Part shown: one piece after another, positions 45,254-54,226 of the stretch
How positions within the stretch are numbered: position 1 is the stretch's first letter
Layout: each line of letters opens with the position of its first letter
Source: an uncultured Tateyamaria sp.
GTDB taxonomy: Bacteria; Pseudomonadota; Alphaproteobacteria; Rhodobacterales; Rhodobacteraceae
Direction of reading: 5' to 3'
DNA length: 64,000 nt
Assembly (NCBI RefSeq): GCF_947496075.1
Contig: NZ_CANMBJ010000001.1
Span: 558,001-622,000 of the forward strand
Made by a program: the position numbers and the translations under genes
The notes under the pieces: generated by a model
Told to the model about the DNA's origin: nothing
The model's database searches: none
The model's input: only the letters and a program-made list of their open reading frames with translations

Positions 45254-46117
45254 ATGCGCCACTCCGTATTCATGGCCGTCGCTCTTTCGAGCGCTATGGC
45301 CCTTGCCGCTTGCGATCAGAAAAACGCCGAAGAAACCGTCGAACGGGCCTTTCAGGACGTGAACGTCGTGGATGAAAGCGACCTGAACGACGTCATGCTG
45401 ACTGTCGCGGACCCGAACGAAGCGGTGGCCCACTTCAGCCGCACAAGCAAAGAAAACCCGGGCCGGATTGACGCGCAGCGCGGCCTCGCCATCAGCCTCG
45501 TGCGAGCCAAACGCTATACCGAGGCCAGCTCGGCCTACGCAAGACTGGTGAAACTTGACGGGGTCACGAATGACGACCGCGTGGATTTTGCGGACGCGCT
45601 CCTGCGTTCGGGCGACTGGGCCCGCGCCGAGGAAGAGCTGGACAAGGTCCCCCCGACAGTCGAAACCTTCAAACGCTACCGCCTCGAAGCACTTGTCGCC
45701 GACAGCAACCAGGAATGGAAGAAGGCTGACAGTTTCTATGAAACCGCCGTAGGCTTGACCACGCGCCCCTCCGGCGTGTTGAACAACTGGGGTTACTCCA
45801 AGCTGACGCGCGGCGATTTCGGCGATGCCGAACGGCTGTTCACCGATGCGATCCGTCAGGATCCCAGCCTGTTCACAGCCAAGAACAACCTGATCCTCGC
45901 CCGTGGCGCCCAGGGCAACTACAGCCTGCCGGTGATCCCCATGGATCAGACGGAGCGTGCGCAATTGCTGCATACATTGGGTCTCGCGGCGGTCAAACAG
46001 GGCAACCTCGAAACAGGCAAGGGCCTGTTGCGCGATGCCATCGAAACCCACCCGCAGCACTTCGAGGCGGCAGTTCGGTCGTTGCGCGCGCTCGAGAACA
46101 ACGTCTCGAACGGGTAA
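45254..46117 (+). CDS. TPR lipoprotein, second TadD-like copy
   Basis: The 287-aa lipoprotein has lipobox LAAC near residue 17 and repeated TPR-like helices: LAISLVRAKRYTEASSAYAR, ALLRSGDWARAEEELDKVPP, LNNWGYSKLTRGDFGDAERL and LHTLGLAAVKQGNLETGKGL. It starts after AAAGGACGCAAAC. Together with the previous copy it forms a pair, so the two may have different secretin partners. Only 3 bp separate it from the peptidase gene. Confidence 0.85.
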   Translation: MRHSVFMAVALSSAMALAACDQKNAEETVERAFQDVNVVDESDLNDVMLTVADPNEAVAHFSRTSKENPGRIDAQRGLAISLVRAKRYTEASSAYARLVKLDGVTNDDRVDFADALLRSGDWARAEEELDKVPPTVETFKRYRLEALVADSNQEWKKADSFYETAVGLTTRPSGVLNNWGYSKLTRGDFGDAERLFTDAIRQDPSLFTAKNNLILARGAQGNYSLPVIPMDQTERAQLLHTLGLAAVKQGNLETGKGLLRDAIETHPQHFEAAVRSLRALENNVSNG

Positions 46118-46120
46118 GAC

Positions 46121-46621
46121 ATGATTGCGCTTTCGGCCACGGTGGCCCTATGGTTCCTGCCGCTGCTGGTTCCGCTCTGCCTGTATGTCGCCTATACCGA
46201 CCTGGCAGAAATGCGGATTACCAATCCAACGGTGCTTGCGATGGCCGCGATCTTCGCGGCCATGGGGCCATTCCTCTACCCGATGGACGCCTATCTGTGG
46301 CAGCTCGCCCATCTGGCCATTGTTCTCGTCGTCGGCATGATCCTGAACGCTGCTGGAGCCATGGGGGCGGGTGACGCCAAGTTCCTCGCCGCAGCCGCAC
46401 CATACGTGGCGCTTGGGGATATTCGTATGCTTATGGCACTCTTTGCCACCGTCCTTCTGGCAGCATACGCGGTCCACACCATCGCAAAACGCACCCCTTT
46501 ACGCACATTCGCCCCCAATTGGGCCAGTTGGAGCCAGGAAGGGCGCAAATTCCCCATGGGATTTGCACTGGGCCCTACCCTTGCGATCTATCTCGGGCTG
46601 GCGGCGCTGTACGGCTCTTGA
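46121..46621 (+). CDS. Prepilin peptidase (CpaA/TadV, A24 family)
   Basis: The 166-aa membrane aspartate protease has the catalytic Asp in VAYTDLAEMRITN (first site) and GAGDAKFLAAAA (second, GxGD). There are about four or five helices. It would cleave the two Flp pilins after the Gly of the leader and methylation is not expected in this short form. It ends the core tad operon. Confidence 0.9.
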   Translation: MIALSATVALWFLPLLVPLCLYVAYTDLAEMRITNPTVLAMAAIFAAMGPFLYPMDAYLWQLAHLAIVLVVGMILNAAGAMGAGDAKFLAAAAPYVALGDIRMLMALFATVLLAAYAVHTIAKRTPLRTFAPNWASWSQEGRKFPMGFALGPTLAIYLGLAALYGS

Positions 46622-46699
46622 CCTCTTAAAGCCATATTTTGGCCGAAGTGCTGCGCTAGACCACACACAACAATACGCAGCAGAACACAGGCCCGCCTC

Positions 46700-48007
46700 A
46701 TGAACATGCAAGTCTCGGACGTGATTGCGCCCCCGGCTCCCAAACGGCTGGAAGAGATGAAACTGCCCGTGGTGATGATGCGGGACATCTTGCTGAAAAC
46801 CATGTTCCGAAAGAACCTCGACATGGTGTCCGACCTCAGCCCGGCGCTGTGTTTGCCCATTCCGGTTGTCCAGGAACTCATCGACATGTGTCGTGACCAG
46901 CGGCTGATGGAGGCGACTGGTACGCTCAATGCCAACAATGGCAATGAAATGGGCTATCAACTGACGGACAGCGGCAAGGCACGCGCCCTGGATGCGTTGG
47001 CCCAATCTGAGTATTTCGGCGCCATGCCCGTCCCGCTGGAAGTTTACCGCGCACAGGTGAAACGCCAATCCATCCGCAACATCATGGTCACACGGCAACA
47101 GCTAACCGGTGCGATGGGCCACCTCGTCCTGCCCGATGACCTTCTAGACCAGCTTGGCCCAGCGGTCAGCGCAGGCCGGTCGATCCTGATGTATGGCCCC
47201 CCCGGCAACGGTAAATCGTCCATCTCAAACGGCATCCGCGATGCGCTGGGGGACAACGTCTATGTCCCGCGTGCCATCGAATATGCGGGTCAGGTCATCA
47301 CGGTCTATGACCCGATCGTGCACGTGCAGGCCCCGGAAGAGGCACAGGACCCCAACTCGCTGCGGCGCACCACGCCTTATGACAAGCGCTACGTCAAATG
47401 CGAACGCCCCACGGTGATCACAGGGGGTGAACTGTCGCTGGACATGCTGGACCTCGTCTACAACCCCACGGCGCGGACCTACCAGGCGCCTCTGCAGCTG
47501 AAGTCCACCGGCGGCATCTTCATCGTGGACGACCTTGGCCGTCAGGCCGAACCGCCACAAGCGCTCGTCAACCGCTGGATCGTCCCACTCGAAGAATCCA
47601 AGGACATCCTCGCCCTGCAATCAGGTGAGAAATTCGAGGTACCCTTCGACACGCTGGTCGTCTTCTCGACCAACTTCCACCCGAACGAAATCTTCGACCA
47701 AGCGGCCCTGCGCCGGATCTTCTTCAAGATCAAGATCGACGGCCCGAACCAGGCGAATTTCCTGAAAATCTTTGCCATGGTGGCCAAGAAGAAAGGGATG
47801 GCCCTGAACGAAGAGGCGCTCGTGTACCTGCTCAAGGTCAAGTATCCGACGATCGACAACATCTACGCCAACTACCAGCCAAACTTCCTGGTGGATCAGA
47901 TGGTCGCCACCTGCAATTTTGAAGGCATCCCGCTTCAGATGACGCCCGAACTGATCGACCGGGCGTGGGCCAACATGTTCGTCAAGGACGAACATATCGT
48001 CAAATGA
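46700..48007 (+). CDS. AAA family ATPase downstream of tad locus
   Basis: The 435-aa protein has Walker A YGPPGNGKSS (about 165-174), Walker B-like GGIFIVDDLGRQAEPPQALV, a sensor-like FSTNFHPNEIF and an arginine-finger-like ALRRIFFKIKI. An N-terminal winged-helix-like domain (MMRDILLKTMFRKNLDMVSD, PIPVVQELIDMCRDQRLM) precedes it. It is known beside tad genes in alphaproteobacteria but has no assigned role. It overlaps the next gene by 4 bp (ATGA). Confidence 0.85.
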   Translation: MNMQVSDVIAPPAPKRLEEMKLPVVMMRDILLKTMFRKNLDMVSDLSPALCLPIPVVQELIDMCRDQRLMEATGTLNANNGNEMGYQLTDSGKARALDALAQSEYFGAMPVPLEVYRAQVKRQSIRNIMVTRQQLTGAMGHLVLPDDLLDQLGPAVSAGRSILMYGPPGNGKSSISNGIRDALGDNVYVPRAIEYAGQVITVYDPIVHVQAPEEAQDPNSLRRTTPYDKRYVKCERPTVITGGELSLDMLDLVYNPTARTYQAPLQLKSTGGIFIVDDLGRQAEPPQALVNRWIVPLEESKDILALQSGEKFEVPFDTLVVFSTNFHPNEIFDQAALRRIFFKIKIDGPNQANFLKIFAMVAKKKGMALNEEALVYLLKVKYPTIDNIYANYQPNFLVDQMVATCNFEGIPLQMTPELIDRAWANMFVKDEHIVK

Positions 48008-48792
48008 TCGGCCTCGCGGGCTGCGGACGCATGGGGCTGCCAATGCTGGCCGCCCTGCGCGACGGGGGCGCGCACGTCAAAGGCTTTGATGTGGTGGACA
48101 AGGGCCTGTCTGACACAACCACCAACATCATGGCCTTTGCCCCCGAGGTGGAAACCCTGTTTTCCGTTGTCCGGGACGAAGGTGAAACCAATGCTCTTTT
48201 GTTTGACACCCAGAACCTGATGGGCACCGCACCCAAGCTGCGGCGCGTCTTCATCTGCTCCACGCTGTCGCCGCGCTATATTCTTGGCCTGCGCAACAGA
48301 GTTCCAAGCCACATCACCCTGATCGACGCGCCGATGTCCGGTGCGGTCATCGCCGCCGAAAACCGCACGCTCAGCTTCATGCTCGGTGGCACACAGTCTG
48401 ACATCGACGATGCCAAGCCCCTGCTCGCGCTCATGGGCCAACACTTTCACCACATGGGCGCCTATGGTGCCGGGATGCAGGCCAAGGTGCTGAACAACCT
48501 GCTCGCGGCATCTCACACCGCCATGACCCGGCTTGTGCTGGACTGGGCGGACGAGGCCGGGCTGGATACCCAACACCTCCTGAACCTGATCGAAACGTCG
48601 TCAGGACAAAACTGGCTCACCTCCGGATTCGACACGATCGAGTTCGCGAAACACGGCTACGCCCCCGACAACTCCATAGGCATCCTGGTCAAGGATGTAT
48701 CAGCCGCCCTCGACGCCGCCCCGGACGGCGCCGACACGTCGCTCCCGAGACAGGTGCAGGCGACAATCCGATCCTTGAAACCACGCAGTTGA
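48004..48792 (+). CDS. NAD(P)-dependent oxidoreductase (3-hydroxyisobutyrate dehydrogenase-like)
   Basis: The 262-aa protein has the beta-hydroxyacid dehydrogenase pattern: MIGLAGCGRMGLPMLAAL (NAD fold), LIDAPMSGAVIAAENRTLSF (substrate signature) and AGMQAKVLNNLLAASHTAM with the catalytic-type Lys. The usual substrate would be a 3-hydroxyacid, but the branch is undetermined. It is coupled to the AAA ATPase gene, though a functional link is unclear. Confidence 0.85.
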   Translation: MIGLAGCGRMGLPMLAALRDGGAHVKGFDVVDKGLSDTTTNIMAFAPEVETLFSVVRDEGETNALLFDTQNLMGTAPKLRRVFICSTLSPRYILGLRNRVPSHITLIDAPMSGAVIAAENRTLSFMLGGTQSDIDDAKPLLALMGQHFHHMGAYGAGMQAKVLNNLLAASHTAMTRLVLDWADEAGLDTQHLLNLIETSSGQNWLTSGFDTIEFAKHGYAPDNSIGILVKDVSAALDAAPDGADTSLPRQVQATIRSLKPRS

Positions 48793-48814
48793 CCAAATCA
48801 GCAACACCTGCCGC

Positions 48815-49372
48815 TCAGCGCTTCATCGCTGCCTGCAGGATATCTGTTACCTCGTTCTTCCACTTGGACCATTTCGCATAGTGGATGGGCTGCACAGGCG
48901 CGTATTCTGCGTCATATGCAAGGGGATCAGCACCACAGTCCAAAAGATGTCGCACGACCGGGGGCGATGAAATCATCGCAGCGCGGTGCAATGCGGTCTC
49001 GTCCAGCGCATGACGAAAATTCACGTCCACTCCGGCCTCAATCAGCCTGTCAATCCAGCCGGTGACGTCCTTCGTGCTCAAGGCGGGCGGAAATTGCCTT
49101 TCCATTTCCAACAACAATTTCAACGGGCCGTATCCTTCGTCGTCACAAAAGTTGACCGGTACCCTTTGGGCCAGCACCCAATCAAAAACTGTGTAGTGGC
49201 ACGCATGTATGGCATGGGTTATCCATGATCGCGTGAACGTCGTGTCCTGCCCAAACGGAAAAGGTGGATACGCCTCGGCAACAAACTTTAAAAAGGCGAG
49301 GTCGCCTTCAGACATCGCGGCATAGACTTCGTCGAAAAAATCCATCGTCTCACCGCGTTCAATCTCTGACAT
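48815..49372 (-). CDS. Ankyrin-repeat protein
   Basis: The 185-aa protein shows ankyrin-type repeats: LIEAGVDVNFRHALDETALH, then RAAMISSPPVVRHLLDCGAD and PLAYDAEYAPVQPIHYAKWS. No signal peptide is seen, so it is probably cytoplasmic. An ATG at 49345 has GGTGAG four bases away and may be the true start. It is convergent with the dehydrogenase gene and divergent from the helicase gene across the second 11-bp repeat array. Confidence 0.78.
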   Translation of the reverse strand: MSEIERGETMDFFDEVYAAMSEGDLAFLKFVAEAYPPFPFGQDTTFTRSWITHAIHACHYTVFDWVLAQRVPVNFCDDEGYGPLKLLLEMERQFPPALSTKDVTGWIDRLIEAGVDVNFRHALDETALHRAAMISSPPVVRHLLDCGADPLAYDAEYAPVQPIHYAKWSKWKNEVTDILQAAMKR

Positions 49373-49475
49373 GGGCAATCACTGACACAGCCACGAAAGC
49401 ACCAAGCGAAAGCATATGTACCGACCAGAACCAGCGTCGGCGCCCCACCGCACGTTGCGTTAACCCCACCCGTAC

Positions 49476-49530
49476 CGCCCGATGGGGGTGCACAAGGGGT
49501 GTACGGATGCTGCACGCGGGGTGACACCCT
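49476..49530 (+). repeat. 11-bp-phased GGTGYAC repeat array upstream of helicase gene
   Basis: Units start at 49476, 49487, 49498, 49509 and 49520: CGCCCGATGGG, GGTGCACAAGG, GGTGTACGGAT, GCTGCACGCGG, GGTGACACCCT. The order TGCAC then TGTAC then TGCAC matches the array at 11510-11575, and the first unit (CGCNCGWTGGG) aligns too. The 11-bp period again follows one helical face. The array ends about 134 bp before the helicase ATG. Confidence 0.68.
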
Positions 49531-49663
49531 GCCTTACACCCTTAAACTCCATGAATACCGGGTAAATCCCGCACGAATCGGCTCCATCTTCCCTGTTTCA
49601 AAAAAATCCCCGCCGGAGGCTCCCGCACTTCCCACGCGCGCCACACCCGCTACATTGCGTCTC

Positions 49664-52102
49664 ATGACCACCCTCCCCCGCATCTTCACCGATTGGTTCA
49701 CCTCCAAAGGTTGGAGCATCCACCCCCACCAGCAAGAGATGCTGGAACGCGCAAACGATCCCGCCCTCCTGCTCATCGCCCCCACGGGCGGCGGCAAGAC
49801 GTTGGCTGGTTTCCTGCCCACATTGGCCGATCTGTCGGAGAACGATCACGAGGGGTTACACACTCTCTACATCTCTCCACTCAAGGCATTGGCCGCTGAT
49901 ATCAAACGAAATCTCCGTACACCTGTCGCGGAAATGGGCCTCGACATCCGGATTGAGGACCGCACTGGCGACACCTCCGCCACCCAGAAGAAACGCCAGC
50001 GCGCTGACCCGCCCCATATCCTGCTGACCACCCCCGAAAGCCTCGCGCTACTCACCAGCTACGAAGACGCGCCGCGCATGTTCGCGGGCCTCAAGCGGGT
50101 AATTGTCGATGAAATCCACGCGCTCGCGGAAAGCAAACGCGGCGACCAGATGTTCCTCGCCCTGTCGCGGCTTCAAGCCCTGCGCCCCGATCTCAAACGT
50201 GTGGGCCTTTCAGCAACGGTCGAGGATCCACAGGCTATCGCCCACCTGCTGGCGAAACACCCCGATCCCTGCGACATACTCCATGCTGACCCGGGCCCCC
50301 CGCCAGATATCCAGATGTTGGTGACAGACGAACCTCCCCCCTGGTCTGGCTCGGGGGGCAAGTACGCCATCCCTGCGGTGCTGGAAGAGGTCAAGAAGCA
50401 CAAGACAACCCTCATCTTCCACAACACCCGCGCCCAGGCGGAGCTTTATTTCCACAACATTTGGCTCGCCAACGAAGACCAGTTGCCGATCGGCATCCAC
50501 CACGGCTCTCTCGACCGCCAACAGCGCGAGAAAGTCGAACAGGCCATGATTGATGGGCAGCTCAAGGCCATCGTCTGTACCGGCACGCTCGACCTCGGCA
50601 TAGACTGGGGCGACGTCGATCTTATCATCCAAGTCGGTGCCCCAAAGAACGTCAAACGCCTGGTGCAGCGTATCGGTCGCGCCAACCACCGATACAACGC
50701 GCCGTCGAAAGCCCTTTTGGTACCCGCAAACCGCTTCGAAGTGGTCGAATGCGTGGCCGCCTTGGACGCCGTGAAAGAAGGCGCGCTTGACGGCGACCCA
50801 CGCGGCCATGGCCCCCGCGACGTGCTTTGCCAACACATCCTGATACGCGCCTGCGCGGGCCCGTTCGATGCGGATGCCCTCTTTAACGAAATATCAACCA
50901 CGGGCGCGTATACGTCTCTGTCTCGCGCAGAATTTGATGCCTGCCTCGATTTCTGTGCCACCGGTGGTTACGCCCTGCGCGCCTACGACCAATGGAAGCG
51001 GCTGCAACAACGCCCTGACGGACAGTGGCAACTCCGCGATCCCCGCAGCGCCCAACGCATCCGTATGAACATCGGCACCATTCAAGACACCGACACGCTC
51101 AAGGTGCGCTACAAGGGCCGAGGGGGCAAACCTTTAGGCGAGATAGAGGAAGGTTTCGCCGCCTCTCTTACCCCGGGCGACACATTCCTGATCGGCGGGC
51201 AGATCGTCCGGTACGATTCCTTGCGCGAAATGACCGTCCAGGTGACCCGCGATGCGGCCAAGAGGCCAAAGATCGCCACCTTCCTCGGCACCAAGTTCGC
51301 CACCTCCACCCAGCTCAGCCACCGCATCATCGAGATGTTCCAGCAAGACACATGGCTCGCCCTACCGCCACACACATCCGAGTGGCTGACCCTCCAACGC
51401 CAAGTCAGCCGCTTGCCCGAACCGGGTCGCCTGCTGATCGAAAGCTTCCCACATGACAACCGTATCCACACAGCTGTCTACGGCTTCGCAGGCCGCAACG
51501 CGATGCAAACACTGGGACTTCTTTTGACCAAACGGATGGAGGAAACGGGCCTGAACCCCCTTGGGTTCCTCGCCACCGACTACGCCACGCTCATCTGGGG
51601 CCTGAACAAGATCACCGACCCTGCCCCGCTCTTCGACATCGACGCTCTGCGGGACGGGCTCGACCGCTGGCTTGCAGGCAACGCCGTTATGAAGCGCACC
51701 TTCCGCGCGTCGGCCACAATCGCCGGATTGATCGAACGCAACCTGCCCTCCAACCGCAAGACCGGACGACAAGCCACCTTCAGCTCCGACATCCTCTACG
51801 ACACGCTGGCGAAGTATGACCCGGACCACCTCATGCTGCAGATCACACGCGAGGAAGCGATGCGCGGCCTTGTCGACTTTGGCCGGATCGAGGAAATGTG
51901 CGCCCGCATCGGCACCCGCATCGACCTGACAGAACATGATCGCGTCACGCCTCTCGCAGCCCCCCTGATGCTTGAAGTGGGCCGCGTCCCCATCAAAGGC
52001 CTCGCCGAAGAAAAACTGCTCGCCGAAGAAGCAGAACGGCTGATGACCACCGCAGGCTTACCACCTGAGCCCAAGAAAAGGGAATGGCGCGTTCCGTTCT
52101 AA
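49664..52102 (+). CDS. Ligase-associated DEXH-box helicase (Lhr-like)
   Basis: The 812-aa helicase has Walker A APTGGGKT at 39-46, motif II DEIH at 149-152, motif VI-like QRIGRANHR and the long Lhr-type C-terminal region (HILIRACAGPFDADALFNEI and TFLGTKFATSTQLSHRI). This family sits with a DNA ligase or PdeM in DNA-damage-response sets; PdeM follows here, but no ligase is present in the window. The start at 49664 was chosen because MTTLPRIFTDWF begins the conserved fold; the upstream open frame crosses the repeat array. Confidence 0.92.
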   Translation: MTTLPRIFTDWFTSKGWSIHPHQQEMLERANDPALLLIAPTGGGKTLAGFLPTLADLSENDHEGLHTLYISPLKALAADIKRNLRTPVAEMGLDIRIEDRTGDTSATQKKRQRADPPHILLTTPESLALLTSYEDAPRMFAGLKRVIVDEIHALAESKRGDQMFLALSRLQALRPDLKRVGLSATVEDPQAIAHLLAKHPDPCDILHADPGPPPDIQMLVTDEPPPWSGSGGKYAIPAVLEEVKKHKTTLIFHNTRAQAELYFHNIWLANEDQLPIGIHHGSLDRQQREKVEQAMIDGQLKAIVCTGTLDLGIDWGDVDLIIQVGAPKNVKRLVQRIGRANHRYNAPSKALLVPANRFEVVECVAALDAVKEGALDGDPRGHGPRDVLCQHILIRACAGPFDADALFNEISTTGAYTSLSRAEFDACLDFCATGGYALRAYDQWKRLQQRPDGQWQLRDPRSAQRIRMNIGTIQDTDTLKVRYKGRGGKPLGEIEEGFAASLTPGDTFLIGGQIVRYDSLREMTVQVTRDAAKRPKIATFLGTKFATSTQLSHRIIEMFQQDTWLALPPHTSEWLTLQRQVSRLPEPGRLLIESFPHDNRIHTAVYGFAGRNAMQTLGLLLTKRMEETGLNPLGFLATDYATLIWGLNKITDPAPLFDIDALRDGLDRWLAGNAVMKRTFRASATIAGLIERNLPSNRKTGRQATFSSDILYDTLAKYDPDHLMLQITREEAMRGLVDFGRIEEMCARIGTRIDLTEHDRVTPLAAPLMLEVGRVPIKGLAEEKLLAEEAERLMTTAGLPPEPKKREWRVPF

Positions 52103-52156
52103 CCTCAGCCTTCTTCCGACCCAAAATACGACGGGGTTTGAGGCAGAGCCCCAACA

Positions 52157-52182
52157 GTAAGGCGCATCTTGATGCGCCCTTC
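52157..52182. repeat. Palindromic repeat between helicase and pdeM
   Basis: GTAAGGCGCATC, loop TT, GATGCGCCCTTC form an 8-bp core stem flanked by the same GTAAGG arm seen in other copies. It is intergenic within an operon-like pair. Confidence 0.65.
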
Positions 52183-52203
52183 CCCCGGCGCTATGAACAA
52201 AAT

Positions 52204-52875
52204 ATGAACACGTGCGATCTCACTCTCGCCGGTGCGGCGCTCAAAGCGCTCGGCTCCGGCGCACTCTACTGGCCCGACCAAAACCTGCTCTGTATCTCGG
52301 ACCTGCACTTGGGCAAAGCCGAACGCAGCGCCAGACGCAGCGGTATGCAACTGCCACCCTACGAGACGCGCGACACGCTCACCCGCATCGCCTCCGACCT
52401 CGAAGCGACAGGCGCACGCACGGTCGTCTGCCTTGGGGACAGCTTCGATGACCTCATCGCTGCGCGCAGCCTGCCCGAAGAAGAGCGGCTCTGGATCAAC
52501 AAACTGCAAGCAGGCCGCCGCTGGGTCTGGATCGAAGGCAACCACGATCCCGGACCGATAGAAATTGGCGGCACTCATCTGGCTGAACTGCCCATCGGTG
52601 CCCTCACCTTCCGCCATATCGCCAAACCGGGCGCCAGCGGCGAGGTGTCCGGCCACTACCATCCAAAGGCGACGTTGCAAACACGGGCGCGCGCCATCTC
52701 GCGTCCTGCCTTCCTGATCGACAGCGACAAGCTGATCCTGCCCGCCTATGGAACCTATACCGGCGGTCTGCGCAGCCACAGCCAGACGCTGAGCAAACTG
52801 ATGCGTCCCGACGCAAGCGCCGTGCTGACCGGCCCACGGCCGGTGCAAGTGCCCATGCCCCGCGGGGCCGCATGA
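52204..52875 (+). CDS. pdeM: Ligase-associated endonuclease PdeM (calcineurin-like phosphoesterase)
   Basis: The 223-aa metallophosphoesterase has the motifs CISDLHLGKAE (Asp33, His35), LGDSFDD (about 78-84), EGNHDPG (about 111-117) and GHYHPKA (about 150-156). The family often lies next to Lhr helicases. ATG 52204 follows no strong ribosome site; the helicase end is about 100 bp away. It overlaps the thioesterase gene by 4 bp. Confidence 0.9.
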   Translation: MNTCDLTLAGAALKALGSGALYWPDQNLLCISDLHLGKAERSARRSGMQLPPYETRDTLTRIASDLEATGARTVVCLGDSFDDLIAARSLPEEERLWINKLQAGRRWVWIEGNHDPGPIEIGGTHLAELPIGALTFRHIAKPGASGEVSGHYHPKATLQTRARAISRPAFLIDSDKLILPAYGTYTGGLRSHSQTLSKLMRPDASAVLTGPRPVQVPMPRGAA

Positions 52876-53279
52876 GGGACCGGATCAAAGCCAGCTTTGC
52901 CCGGCAAAGCATGATCCAGACCTTTGGCGCCACTTTGGACGCCATCGAACCGGGTCTCGTAACCATCTCGGCCCCAATCCTGCCCGGCAGCCGTCAGCAA
53001 CAAGGATTTGCACACGCTGCACTGACCTTTGGTCTTGGAGACAGCGCAGCAGGCTACGCAGCCCTCACCACGCTCCCCGAGGATCAGGAGGTCGTCACGG
53101 CAGAGATCAAGATCAACCTGACCGCCCCTGCCATTGGTGACCGCCTGATTGCAAAAGGCCGGGTCATCAAACCCGGCCGTCGCCTTATCGTCGTCAGTGC
53201 AGAGGTTTTCGCCCTCAAAGACGGGTCCGAAACGCTCGTGGCCGTGCTTCAGGGCACCATGGTTCCGGTCAAGCTGTAG
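52872..53279 (+). CDS. PaaI-type hotdog thioesterase
   Basis: The 135-aa protein fits the hotdog fold: LDAIEPGLVTISAPILPGSR, QQQGFAHAALTFGLGDSAAG (with the conserved Gly and Ala of the active-site helix), EVVTAEIKINLTAPAIGDRL and LVAVLQGTMVPV. Members hydrolyse acyl-CoA. It overlaps pdeM and its stop codon falls inside a palindromic repeat, so that repeat may end the transcript. Confidence 0.85.
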   Translation: MRDRIKASFARQSMIQTFGATLDAIEPGLVTISAPILPGSRQQQGFAHAALTFGLGDSAAGYAALTTLPEDQEVVTAEIKINLTAPAIGDRLIAKGRVIKPGRRLIVVSAEVFALKDGSETLVAVLQGTMVPVKL

Positions 53280-53302
53280 GGCGGAAGTATCTTCCACCCT
53301 AG
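53276..53302. repeat. Palindromic repeat overlapping thioesterase stop
   Basis: GTAGGGCGGAAG, loop TAT, CTTCCACCCTAG form a 12-bp near-palindrome. CTTTTAGG follows. It lies between convergent genes and probably doubles as a bidirectional terminator. Confidence 0.65.
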
Positions 53303-53305
53303 CTT

Positions 53306-54208
53306 TTAGGCTGTAAGACCTTCGGGCTCTGCGAGGCCGTTGGCCCGGCAGCATGCGGTGACGGTATTGGCCAAGAGACACGCGATGGTCATCGGTCCTA
53401 CGCCGCCCGGTACGGGCGTGATGGCGCCAGCTACAGCAGCGCAGCTGTCATAGTCACAATCGCCCACAAGCCGCGTCTTTCCCTCGCCCTTTTCAGGCGC
53501 ATCAATGCGGTTAATGCCCACGTCGATCACGGTTGCACCGGGTTTGATCCAGTCGCCTGTTACCATCTCGGGGCGGCCCACAGCAGCCACAACCACATCC
53601 GCCTCGCGCACTTTGGCTTCGATATCCTTGGTCCGCGAATGCGCAATCGTCACGGTGCAGCTGTCACCCAAAAGCAGTTGTGCCATCGGCTTGCCCACAA
53701 TGTTCGACCGGCCAATGACCACCGCGTTCAGCCCCGACAATGACCCATGATGATCGCGCAGCATCATCAGACAGCCCAGCGGTGTGCACGGCACCATCGA
53801 CTTCTGCCCGGTCCCCAGTAGACCCACGTTCGAAATGTGGAACCCATCCACATCCTTCGCCGGGTCGATGGAGTTGATGACAAGGTCTTCGTTCAGATGA
53901 CCCGGCAGCGGCAGTTGCACCAGAATACCGTGAATCTCGGGATCTTCGTTCAGCGCCTTCACAACGGCCAACAGATCGGCTTCGGACGCATCCGCATCAA
54001 GGCGGTGTTCCACGCTCTTCATGCCAACCTCGACCGTCATCTTGCCTTTCGAACGGACATAGACCTGGCTCGCCGGGTCTTCGCCTACCAGCACAACCGC
54101 AAGGCCGGGTGTGATCCCATGCGCCTCTTTCAGGCGTGCAACATGGTCGGCCACCTGGCCCCGTACCTTGGCCGCAAAGGCCTTGCCATCAATTACAGTC
54201 GCGGTCAT
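53306..54208 (-). CDS. folD: Bifunctional methylenetetrahydrofolate dehydrogenase / cyclohydrolase
   Basis: The 300-aa enzyme interconverts methylene-, methenyl- and formyl-THF. [20 protein letters not shown] holds the Tyr and Lys of the active site, [20 protein letters not shown] follows, and [20 protein letters not shown] is the NADP site. A small periplasmic gene and fhs lie upstream on the same strand, so folD and fhs form a one-carbon gene pair. Confidence 0.95.
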   Translation of the reverse strand: MTATVIDGKAFAAKVRGQVADHVARLKEAHGITPGLAVVLVGEDPASQVYVRSKGKMTVEVGMKSVEHRLDADASEADLLAVVKALNEDPEIHGILVQLPLPGHLNEDLVINSIDPAKDVDGFHISNVGLLGTGQKSMVPCTPLGCLMMLRDHHGSLSGLNAVVIGRSNIVGKPMAQLLLGDSCTVTIAHSRTKDIEAKVREADVVVAAVGRPEMVTGDWIKPGATVIDVGINRIDAPEKGEGKTRLVGDCDYDSCAAVAGAITPVPGGVGPMTIACLLANTVTACCRANGLAEPEGLTA

Positions 54209-54226
54209 GTCGATTGGGTCTCCTAC

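Noticed and set aside
49499-49663. In-frame extension of the helicase upstream
   Set aside because: It crosses the repeat array and encodes no conserved domain; ATG 49664 begins the conserved fold.
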